Assembly: GCA_016801885.1 (NCBI GenBank)
Contig: CM028895.1
Location: 9,944,001-10,008,000 of the forward strand
Source: Toxotes chatareus
Lineage: Eukaryota; Chordata; Actinopteri; Toxotidae
Length of the DNA: 64,000 nt
Direction of reading: 5' to 3'
Shown: in pieces, positions 21,201-34,300 of the stretch
Position numbering within the stretch: the first letter of the stretch is position 1
How the letters are laid out: every line of letters begins with the position of its first letter
Notes under the pieces: model-generated
Databases searched by the model: none
What the model saw: only the letters and a program-made list of their open reading frames with translations
Told to the model about the DNA's origin: nothing
Position numbers and translations under genes: made by a program

Positions 21201-23588
21201 AAATTTTTTTATGAATCACTTTTGAGTTTGAGCACATCTTGTGTGTGCTTTCATCCAGAAAAGTTACAAGTTTTCTTTATTGTAGAAATGTGAAAAAGAA
21301 TTATGGAAGTCTTATGATGACTTCTTGAGATGCTAAATTACAACTTTATGAAAAGTTGACTCTTACTCTTCAGACCTTATGGCTTTTGAGAAAAACACCA
21401 GAGCATTTGCAAATGAAATTTCGTATGTAAAAAGTTATTGTTGGTATAACATAGTGATATTTCCCTGTCGTTCAAGTGACCTGGACAAAAGTGAACTGAG
21501 AATAGAAGAATGAATTTTCAGCCCTTGTATTAAAAGCTCTGAAAAGTGAATAAAAAGGTCTTAAATACAGTAAATGTCACTGTTGACAAAAGCAGACATG
21601 GGACCAAAGTAGTTCAACAGGGGGCACCACACTTTACAGATCAAGCCATTAAGTCATAGACAACAGGGTACACTGCTTTTAAGCTTTGCTTAGATCAGAG
21701 TTGGGTTAACTGTTAATGTAAGACAGTGAGTGGAAAAATATAATGGTTTTATAGTTCCAGTATTCTTCTCTGCGTATTTTTTATCAATGAGCTATCTAAG
21801 GGAGGGCACATGATGTTCAGTGGTTTGGGTTACATGAAAAAAGCAAAAGGCTTACTACTAATCTACATTTTTACTGTCTTTATAATTTATCTGCACATTG
21901 TCAGAACTCTCTTCCCTTTGCGGCTCTTCAGGGATCAGGCCACATAAACTCTGTGGCTGTTTTTACACCCTTAGAAGACGCTAGATGTATAACTTGTGGC
22001 CATGCTGTTGATGGATATATGCAGTAGATTGTCACATTGGGTACCTCGTAAAACAGCAGCTGCTAATGCCTCTCTGCCACGAGGTCGTGGACAAGGGTTG
22101 TGTGTGAAATCCTGTGCGGTTAAAGACCTTTGCTACTTTCGGTCTTGTAGCAGTGGTGGACAGAGGCCTCCTCACCTCATACTCATGATCTTGTCATCGC
22201 AGGCCATTCCCAGGCTGCTGTGCTAACTTGGGGTCATCAGCAGGGCACGGCTTGAGAGATGGATGTTGCTGTGTGATTGCATCTAGTCGAGAGAGTGGGG
22301 ACAGGGTAATTGATAATTCTGGGCTGTCCTTTAGGATGGGTGCATGCCAAGACCATATGTAACTGTCCCTATATACCCCTGAGCTGAGCCAAGGCAATAT
22401 ACAGTAAATCCACATTCTTTCTGATGAACTCACTGACTTGATTGAGATAATGTCTACCATCCTGCCTTGTCCCTTGTCAGCCAGTTAGGGAGCCAAGCCT
22501 TATGCCTTAACCCCCCTTGTCTCCACTCCTGGCTGGGAGGGAGAATGTGACGCCTGCCTGCCCGCTCGCCTGTTCGGCTGTCTTAGCCCTGTGGGCTTTG
22601 CAGACACGGAGCCTCATCTCCCACTGTTTATCCATGTGTCTTTGCTTTGGCTCAGGCCCTACGCTGTAGGCCACTGTGGGCTGAGTGGGGTCCACTGCCC
22701 TGTGTCACCCACCTAAGCTCTGCTTTCACTGGAGGGCTTAGCACCTCACCCTCCAGCCGCTTTATGAGCAGACAGCTGGGCTAATCTGTCTCCCTCTTCC
22801 CTCCTCTCTCTCCCTCTTTCTTTCTCCTTCGGTCTTGCCTCATTGCTTCTTTTGGCTCCTTTGGCCCTGTGTTTGTAGTCTAGTTTGCTCTCATGCCTTT
22901 CAAACACTGATACTGCTGTTTCTGTTTCCTTAGTACACAAACACACGCATACACCATTTGTATGTCTCTGATATAGCAGAGCTTGAGAATAGAAGAGTTG
23001 CAGGAGAGGTGTTCAAGCTGGGAAAGGTCCAAAGATCATCAGAACACATATGGCTCCAGCTCTCAAGTTGGCAACTTGCACCCAAGTTGCACCCGAGCCA
23101 CAACTACGTCCACTTAACACATGACTTGCAATTCATATATATTGACTTTTAATGATGTAGTTTGGACACTGTGTGCCTACCGGCTGACAGACTTGTGGCT
23201 GGTGGATTTAATTGTTCTCAGAGTGGCTTCCATGGGATCCATCCAATAAGCTGTAATCTTTGGATTCAGCAGCTTCTAAGACCTTGAACTACTAAGACCT
23301 TTAACTAAACATAATAAAAGGTGTTAAACAGGTTATGAGAGAGACAGTTTGCTTGGTCAAAACATGTATTATTACTGCTATTTATTGGCCAGCTGAAAAA
23401 TAGTTTTCTAATCATTAAAGCTGTTGATTCAATTTATCACTTTTTGTTCTTGTGTCATGCCATATTTGCAGCTTATATACGCCCTTGTCATAAGAATCAG
23501 TCTACAGTGTAAACCTGAACTTGGCCTGAGACTTGAGTTGGGCTTGCTCATAGAATTGAGTCTTGACTCAATCTTGGAAACAGCTGAG
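21200..23588. other. Noncoding DNA without a supported gene
   Basis: Unique-looking sequence. GC content rises around 22500-22760, but no open frame shows family features or a splice structure. Confidence 0.65.
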
Positions 23589-23766
23589 CAGAGCTGAAAC
23601 AATTAATCGATCAATAAAACAGTCGACGGAAATTTCCTCTGGGAAATTATCATGCAAAAGTTTTTTAAATATTTTTTGATGTTCTATGTTTCAGACACTG
23701 AAATGAAAAAAATAATTATCAGGTTAAATGATAATGAATAATAATTGTTAACTGCAGCTCTACTCG
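23589..23766. mobile_element. Short full-ended MITE copy
   Basis: It opens with agagctgaaacaattaatcg and closes with aataattgttaactgcagct, i.e. inverted AGAGCTG / CAGCTCT-type ends of the same family as the copies at 20900 and 27908. It is about 178 bp with no ORF. Confidence 0.55.
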
Positions 23767-25692
<1,926 letters not shown>

Positions 25693-25981
25693 TGTGAAGC
25701 ATGCTGATATGTACTCATGCACGCACTCACATACTCCTACATTAAAATACACAGGTTAGTCATATCTAACACACACACACTTTTCACACACACCGTTGCA
25801 TCCTTAGGGAAGCAGGTTGCTTGTCCAGTGGCCAAGTGGTGGCGTTGAGGCATCATCGGTCACTTGGAGTCTGCCAGTGACTCACCAAGGGCACAATGGA
25901 ATTAGTGAGATTCTCTGCAATGTGACAGCTTGCTCTGGCTAAATGGTGTAATAATCTACCCCTCCTCTCACAAACCTCCAG

Positions 25982-26096
<115 letters not shown>

Positions 26097-26335
26097 TGCA
26101 TACACACTCATTCACTCCCCTCCCTAACATCCCTAACACCCACCCCATACCAACTGGCACAGATAACATTGTCTTAAGCTATAAAAAAAGATTTTTTCCC
26201 CTCCCTCCATTGCGGTAATTATTGAATTAATGCAGATGGAGAGAGACATCTGCATGTTAAAGTGTTGGCCTCTCTCTTATGCACAGCAGATGTTCCCCTG
26301 TCATTTACTCAAATTACGCTGCTTAGATACACGGA

Positions 26336-26365
26336 GGGAGAGAGAGAGAGCGAGAGAGAGAGAAA
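26336..26365. repeat. (GA)n microsatellite
   Basis: A short GA run with one CG interruption. Confidence 0.85.
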
Positions 26366-27907
26366 GTTACCCGCCAAGGCGACATTGTCTTACAGTCCTC
26401 TGAGTGTCAGCTACCAAATTCTGCATCTGTCCTTCAAGCAAACGGCTACTTTTTTCCCTTGAGGTGTCCCTCAATCACAATTACATTCTTTTATTTCCTT
26501 TATGGTTATTATCAAATTGTTTTATTATAAATGCAAAGCAAGTGAATTTAAACCTTTCAAATATGGAGGCCATCCAAAGGGCTTTAAATAAGGCATTAGA
26601 AGAACATTTAAAAACATAATAAAGAGAAAAATATCAGCAGTTAAAATCGAATAAAATTAAATATGATGTAACCCAAATGGCAGAAATAACAGACATATGC
26701 AATTGCAAAAGAAAAAAAGAAGCTCTGAATTTCATAAAGGAAAAAAATGTGTGGTAGAAAAATTAATCATTCAAAGGGAGGCTATGAGGAAACAGGGATC
26801 AATGTGGTAAAGTTGGCACATATTTAAGATCAATTGGCAGATGGTTCCATCTTTGTGCAGCTAAATGCAGCTTCATTGTGTTTGATTACTATTTAAAATT
26901 ACTGCTTCCTAAACATCTGATTGACTCATTTAATTTTTTGGTTTATTTTTAAATTGTGAAGAAAAAGCACCGAATGGGTCAAAGGTCAGCCTTAGTCAAG
27001 AACAGGATCTTACCTGGCAAACAACCTAATCATATAGTATGATGTCAGAAATGTCATATTAATGTAAATATTTACAAGCTGACCTCCCATAGCTTAACCC
27101 TGAAGCTGACCTCTCGACCCTTACTGCTGGTGGGGACGTTACAGTAAAGATGAGACTGAAGGGACAACATCCCCTTGAAGATTATCTGTCGATTATTAGA
27201 ACCGAGGGCGAGACATGGAAAGAGTGTGGATGAGTGTTTCTCCCTCAGAGTGTGTGTGTGTATGCCAGATAACCAGGGGACCTTCTCCTTGGGATTATAT
27301 TCCAGGTTGGTTCAGCCTCATCTCTCCGGATTACGTTGATAAAAACATTCTTGTATTATATTTTCTGTGCTTATTGTATTAATACTCTCAGGCAGTTCCC
27401 AGAAAAAGCTCCGTCCCATGCCTGCTTTAAGGTAATCTTCTTCCACTTGAGCTTTTAAAATGTTTTTTTTTGGGGGGGGTTGGCTGTCTTTGTAATACCT
27501 ATTCTCTCCCACTCTTGAAGTTATATTTGACCTCTTGTCTTTGACTTGGTTGCTCTATCATGTCATTCTACACAGTAAATTGTATATCTTTATTAAATAT
27601 ATAGATGCGGGTGATGCCTGAGTGGACTTCACTCAGTGTACCCACTACAGGTTTAGACTGTTGAAGGCTCATGGCTGCCCCAGAGGTATGATTTATTCCA
27701 CTGTGAGGAGAAAATTACATTGCTTTAGATCCAAATGTGTCTTCAGGATGTCTTATAATTGTGCTGTAATAAGCTAGGTGCGCTAAGACCTTTATTGCAA
27801 CAATTTAAAGTATTCTCACATACTTAAAAGTCTTTTTTGTGTCTTCCTTTCACCAAAATAGTGCCCTATTGTTTCGACAGTCTGTTCATGAAAGCTTGAG
27901 TCTGGTA
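26366..27907. other. Noncoding DNA without a supported gene
   Basis: AT-rich sequence with no recognised repeat or exon. Confidence 0.65.
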
Positions 27908-28470
27908 AAAAGGCTGCAACCAACATTTTTTTTTCATGACTGAGAAATCTGCTGATTACTTACCCAGTTATTTGATTAATTGACTAATTGTTTTGTTTAT
28001 AGAATGTCAGGAATTAGTGAAAAATGCACATCCAATCACGAGGTGATTTCTTTCACAGTCCTTGACTGAGAAAGAAAAGCAACAAATCCTCAAATGAGGA
28101 GGCTTAAATTAGAGAAGGTGTGGCATTTCTGTCAGTCCACAGAAAATTAACCTGCAGCTATTTTGATAATTGATAAATCATTTAAGATATTTATCAAGAA
28201 CCTTTGTGAAACATTTGCTGGTTTGAGTTTCTCAGATGTGAGGATTTACTGTCTTTCTCTTTTAAATCATTAAATCATTGTAAATCAACCGTCTTTGGTT
28301 TTGTAACAAAATGTCATCTTGGGCTCTGGGAATTTGTAATTTTTTTCCCACTATTTTCTGAAATGTCATAGTTTAAACAATTAATCAATTAAAAAAACAA
28401 CAACACAGAAACAACAAAAATCAATAACTGACTAATCGACAGTGAAAATAATCTTAGCTGCAGTCCTAGA
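27908..28470. mobile_element. Near full-length teleost MITE, about 560 bp
   Basis: The left end is aaggctgcaaccaac and the right end aatcttagctgcagtccta, which are imperfect inverted repeats. Inside are tttgattaattgactaattg, then aaatgtcatcttgggctctg and cactattttctgaaatgtc, the landmarks seen in the copy at 20900. Two half-elements appear joined near 28150. Confidence 0.65.
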
Positions 28471-29335
28471 AGGTGTGTTTTGCAAGGTCAGTCTCGGTCA
28501 CATTAGTCTTTTTTGATCTGCTTGAGCATTAGCAGGGGACTGCGCTCTCTCTCACACGTCCTGATGCAAGTTGTACTCCGTTTTCCTAAGAAGCGTTCTA
28601 TGAATCAGCCCATCCACACACATTTACCCACACACAAACACACACACGCTACCCTACCTCTCTACAAAACCCAACAGTCCAGCGGAATCTGTGTAACTTC
28701 CTTCTGTTCTCAAACCAAAAGCCTTAAAGCCAACAGATGCTTTCACGTTATCATTGCCAGTTATCACTCTTAGCTCCCTCTGATAAGACTTTACTTTCTG
28801 ACCCAGATGTTAAGGAGTTCAATTTATCAGATGCACCAGAAGAGCGGACAGGGAGGTGGAGGGATGAGTGAGCATTGAAAATACCCACAGGCTTGAGAGA
28901 TGAGACGTAATATGCCTTATTTATTTATTTATTTTTTCGGCTCTGTGTTGTTTCTGAAGCGGCGTTAGTGCAGTAAGGAGCTCAGCATCTAAAGAGGCTT
29001 TGGTATAGGGGGAAAGATGGGCCATATTACAGCGAGGCCAGAAGCCTGCTTGATTAATGGGCCAGGATAATCACCTCATCAAATCACTCTCACTTATTAA
29101 ATCTTGTTTAATATCGTAATGAGGGCCCTCCTGAGCTGCTTTGGTAAATTCCCCTCTCCCTCAACATGCCATTGTGTCCTCTCCTCTCTCCTTCTTCCAA
29201 GCTCTTCTCCCCAGAGAAGCACAGCAGTATACAGCAACAGAAAAGACATGGCCCCCCCCAGCAGGGGCGCTATGCAGGGGCGCTATGAGTGATCATCATA
29301 TAAGCATATAAATGAGTTGAGAGTGTGAAGGTCAT
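28471..29335. other. Noncoding DNA, partly a possible conserved element
   Basis: No gene is supported. The stretch about 28880-29125 is complex, non-repetitive and rich in homeodomain-like TTAAT/ATTA motifs. A perfect 13-bp tandem duplication sits at 29262-29287. Confidence 0.5.
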
Positions 29336-29340
29336 CCTGA

Positions 29341-29424
29341 TTATCTGTGCTGAACAAACATGTAATTTGGTTTAATGGACAGTGTGTTATTTGTAAATTA
29401 CTTTAGTGTTGTTTAGAGTTTGTG
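29341..29424. repeat. Diverged direct repeat, copy 1
   Basis: It shares ttatctgtgc, then atttggttt-atggacagtg and ttagtgttgttt with copy 2 at 30057-30139, offset about 716 bp. Neither copy has an ORF. Confidence 0.7.
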
Positions 29425-30056
29425 TAGACATTTCAATGGTGTTATTTTCAGCCACATATGTTAAGAATACCAGGATGTCCTTGGTTAAATATATCCTGGT
29501 ATTTGTGGATATATATATGAAAAAGTTAACTTTAATGGACATTTGTACTTTGAGTGAGTTGTGTTTATGTGACTACATGTGTAATGTGGTTACAAGAAAG
29601 TTGCACATGTTAAGAAAAAGTATCATGAAGTTTGTCAGAGGATAACTCACGGAGTCAGTGTTCAGTTTGAGAGATGTTGATGAAGCAGGTTAATGGAGCC
29701 TGTTGTTAAAAGTTAGACATTGTTTTTCCTAGCATTGGATAATTTGTATTTTAACCATACACATTTTATGATTAAATGTAGGGAGGTGGGATTTTATTTG
29801 AGTGGGACTAGTTGTTTGGTTCAGTGGTGTCTTATGATTGATGAATGATGTCTGTGGCCACACCCTCTCTTGTTTTGGGAATTCTGCCAAAGTGTGAATA
29901 AAACAAGGTGAGTTTAGGTAGACATTTTTGCCATGTGGATGGTTTGTTATAGTTATATAATAGTTAAAGCTTTGTATAATTTGTATAGTGTGTTGGTTTT
30001 TGGTTAGATGGGGTTTATTTTGGCAGTACAAATGTTGATCTGCATTGTAAGATGAA

Positions 30057-30139
30057 TTATCTGTGCAGATAAAACGCAATTTGGTTTGATGGACAGTGAG
30101 TTATTTGTAAATCACCTTAGTGTTGTTTTGAGTTTGTGG
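30057..30139. repeat. Diverged direct repeat, copy 2
   Basis: It pairs with 29341-29424. A further local duplication nearby shares gatgcagaacaga and cttttttt at about 30267 and 30412, so 29.3-30.5 kb seems built from old duplications. Confidence 0.65.
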
Positions 30140-30499
30140 ATGGAGGTTAAGAATGTTTTAGTGATTAAAAGCAATTTTACAATGGTTGAGGCTTGTTGAT
30201 GTTCACAGGTGTGCATCATAGCACATTTTTTAACAGTTCTAGCTTTACTTCTAGTGTGTTTATATGATGCAGAACAGATCTATTGTTTTTAGTCTTTTTT
30301 TTCTGAAATTTTATTTTTCCTGTGTTATAAATTTTTTTTTGTCATGCACTGATGTTTTGCCATTTTACCATTTGTCCTTATATTCTTATTTTGACTGTGT
30401 TTCCATTGGTGATGCAGAACAGAGGTATGTTGCAGTCTTTTTTACCTGTTTTTCTGAACTGATATTTTTACATGTAATTTGTTTTTATTGCTGGAGCAC

Positions 30500-31148
30500 G
30501 ACAGAGCTCTGGTGCATTTTCTACAATTCTACTGTGTTTGTGTGCTCTTTTTCTTTTTTACTTTTTCTACTTTCTCAACAATTAAGAACTATTTCAAATC
30601 ATATACAATCATGTACATCACCACTAACCCACAGACGTAACGCAAAAATACATAACACATTATAGATTATATGTCATAAATCCATGCTTTGATTCTATAG
30701 CAGTAATACCTACTGTACATATATGTCATATACATTATTCAAAGTAAGGTTTTCTTTCCTACATTAAAACAGCATTTCCACAAATGCCATATCTCATTCT
30801 AACTAGATATGCTGGTTACACAATATTTAAGAAATGCTGTTGAAATATAGGTTTTGCTTTACCTTTACATCACTTCAGAAAGCAAAAGGCACTGGTTATG
30901 GTACACCTAGTACACTAGAGTGGGGTTCAATTCCCTGCAGTGCCCTGCTAATAGATTGATGATGTAAGATCCAAAAAAAAAAAAATCCTAAATCTACGCA
31001 GCTTATCATGATAAGTCCATGTTAACAAATCTATGTAGAATGTATGTATTTCCATTATTTAACATTTATGGCTCCAAGTAAAAGGAGCTCAACTGCACCA
31101 GTTCCTCCACTATCTTCTCCTCTTTCCAACAACATATGAGAAAAAAAG
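30500..31148. other. AT-rich noncoding DNA left of the minisatellite
   Basis: No gene is seen. A tRNA-type B-box-like match (ggttcaattcc) lies at 30923-30933, without a convincing A box. Confidence 0.5.
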
Positions 31149-31202
31149 GGATATTTTAGTAAGACCTCAAAGTGTTATAAATGGTCATAGTATAGGAAGG
31201 CT

Positions 31203-31385
31203 TCAAAATATGCCAAAAAAAGTCACATTTTAGTAAGGCCTCAAAATTGCATAAAAAACGTCATACTTTAGTAAGGCTACAAACTATGCCAAAAAAAGTC
31301 ACACTTTAGTAAGGCCTCAAAATGTCATAAAAAACGTCATACAATGTCAAAATATCCCAAAAAAAGTCATACTTTAGTAAGGCCT
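31203..31385. repeat. Left-edge zone with 38-bp period
   Basis: TCAAAAT-like starts occur at 31203, 31241, 31279 and 31317 (exactly 38 bp apart), then 31347 and 31385. Each 38-mer ends in a TTTAGTAAGGC-like motif, a motif absent from most of the array but seen again at the far right edge (about 51971). Confidence 0.9.
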
Positions 31386-34300
31386 CAAAATGTCATAAAA
31401 AATGTCATACGGCCATAAGGCGTCAAAAAATGCCAAAAAAAGTCAAACAAATTTTTTTGACCTCAAAATGTCATAAAAAACGTCATGGTATAGAAAGACG
31501 TCAAAATCGGCCCAAAAAAGTCAAAAAAATTTTTGACCTCAAAATGTCATAAAAAACGTCATACGGCTGTAAGGCGTCAAAAAATGCGGGAAAAAAAAAT
31601 CAAAATTTTTTTGGGCCTCAAAATGTCATAAAAAACGTCATAGTATAGTATGGCGTTTTTTTCAGGCAAAAAAAGTCAAAAATTTTTTTGACCTCAAAAT
31701 GTCATAAAAAACGTCATAGTATAGTATGGCGTTAAAATCAGCCAAAAAAAAGTCCAAAAAATTTTTTTTGGCCTCAAAATGTCATAAAAAACGTCATAGT
31801 ATATTATGGCGTTTTTTTCGGGTAAAAAAAGTCCAAATTTTTTTGAGCCTCAAAATGTCATAAAAAACGTCATAGTATAGTATGGCGTGTTTTTCGGGAA
31901 AAAAAAGTCAAAAATTTTTTTGGCCTCAAAATGTCATAAAAAACGTCATAGTATAGTATGTAGTTTTTTTTCGGGCAAAAAAGTCCAAATTTTTTTAGGC
32001 CTCAAAATGTCATAAAAAACGTCATAGTATGGTAAGGCGTCAAAATCGGCCAAAAAAAGTCCAAATTTTTTTTGTACCTCAAAATGTCATAAAAAACATC
32101 ATAGTATAGTATAGGCGCGTTTTTCGGGCAAAAAAAAGTCAAAATTTTTTTTGGGCCTCAAAATGTCATAAAAACGCGTATAGTATAGTATGGCGTTTTT
32201 CGGACAAAAAAGTCAAAATTTTTTTTTTGGCTCAAAATGTCATAAAAAAAACGTCATAGTATAGAAAGGCGTCAAAATCGGCCCAAAAGTCAAAAAATTT
32301 TTGACCTCAAAATGTCATAAAAACGTCATAGTATAGTATGGCGTCAAAAATCGCGGAAAAAAAAAAAAAAATTTTTTGGGCCTCAAAATGTCATAAAAAA
32401 CGTCATAGTATAGTATGGCGTTTTTTCAAACAAAAAAAGTCAAAAATTTTTTTGACCTCAAAATGTCATAAAAAACGTCATAGTATAGTATGGCGTTAAA
32501 ATCAGCAAAAAAAAGTCCAAAAAATTTTTTTGGGCCTCAAAATGTCATAAAAAACGTCATAGTATATTATGGCGTTTTTTTCGGATAAAAAAAGTCCAAA
32601 TTTTTTTGAGCCTCAAAATGTCATAAAAAACGTCATAGTATAGTATAGCGTGTTTTTTTTTTCGAAAAAAAAAGTCAAAAATTTTTTGGCCTCAAAATGT
32701 CATAAAAAAAAAAAAACGTCATAGTATAGTATGGGCGTTTTTTTCGGCAAAAAAAGTCAAAATTTTTTAGGCCTCAAAATGTCATAAAAAAACGTCATAG
32801 TATGGTAAGGCGTCAAAATCGGCCAAAAAAAGTCAAAATTTTTTTACCTCAAAATGTCATAAAAAACATCATAGTATAGTATGGCGTTTTTTTCGGGCAA
32901 AAAAAGTCCAAATTTTTTGGCCTCAAAATGTCATAAAAAACGTCATAGTATAGTGTGGCGTTTTTTTCGGGCAAAAAAAGTCCAAATTTTTTTTGGGCTA
33001 AAAATGTCATAAAAAACGCCATACTATATAGTAAGGCGTCAAAATCGGCCTAAAAAAGTCCAAATTTTTTTTGGCCTCAAAATGTCATAAAAAATGTCAT
33101 GGTATAGTTAAGGCATCAAAATCGGCCAAAAAAATTTTTGGCCTCAAAATGTCATAAAAAACGTCATAGTATAGTATGGCGTTTTTTTTTAACAAAAAAA
33201 GTCAAAATTTTTTTGACCTCAAAATGTCATAAAAAAAAAAACGTCATAGTATAGTATGCATTTTCGGTCAAAAAAAGTCAAAATTTTTTGGACCTCAAAA
33301 TGTCATAAAAAACGTCATAGTATAGTATGGCGTTTTTTTCGGGCAAAAAAAAGTCCAAATTTTTTTGGGGGCTCAAAATGTCATTAAAAACGTCATAGTA
33401 TAGTAAGGCATCAAAGTCGGGCAAAAAAAAGTCCAAATTTTTTTTTTTACCTCAAAATGTCATAAAAAACGTCATAGTATAGTATGGCGTTTTTTTCGGC
33501 CACAAAAAGTCAAAATTTTGAGGGGCCTCAAAATGTAATGAAAAACGTCATAGTATAGTAAGGCGTCAAAATCGGCCAAAAAAAGTCCAAATTTTTTTTT
33601 GGCTCAAAATGTAATAAAAAACGTCATAATATAGTAAGGCGTCAAAATCGGACAAAAAAAGTAAAAAATTTTTTTGGGCTCAAAATGTCATAAAAAACAT
33701 CATAGTATAGTATGGCGTTTTTTTCGGGCAAAAAAAGTCCAAATTTTTTTGGGCCTCAAAATGTCATAAAAAAATCATAGTATAGTATAGTATGGTGTTT
33801 TTTTCGGCCAAAAAGTCCAAAATTTTTTTGACCTCAAAATGTCATAAAAACATCATAGTATAGTATAGTATATGCGTTTTTTTCGGGCAAAAAAAGTCAA
33901 AATTTTTTTGGCCTCAAAATGTCATAAAAATCATCATAGTATAGTAAGGCGTCAAAATCGGCCAAAAAAAGTCAAAATTTTTTTGACCTCAAAATGTCAT
34001 AAAAAATGTCATAGTATAGTATTGGCGTTTTTTTCGGGCAAAAAAAGTCAAAATTTTTTTTGACCTCAAAATGTCATAAAAAACGCCATACGTATAGTAT
34101 ATAGTATAGGCGTCAAAATCGGCCTAAAAAAGTCAAAATTTTTTGGCCTCAAAATGTCATAAAAAATGTCATAGTATAGTAAAAACGCGTCAAAATCGGC
34201 CAAAAAAAAGTCAAAAAATTTTTTGGCCTCAAAATGTCATAAAAAACGTCATAGTATAGTATGGCGTTTTTTTTTCGGCCAAAAAAAGTCAAAATTTTTT

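Noticed and set aside
22507..22760. GC-richer patch with open frames, considered as a lost exon
   Set aside because: No flanking splice pair with a consistent frame and no recognisable protein family.
30923..30933. tRNA or SINE B-box match (ggttcaattcc)
   Set aside because: No A box at proper distance, no cloverleaf, and no SINE-like tail. Probably chance.
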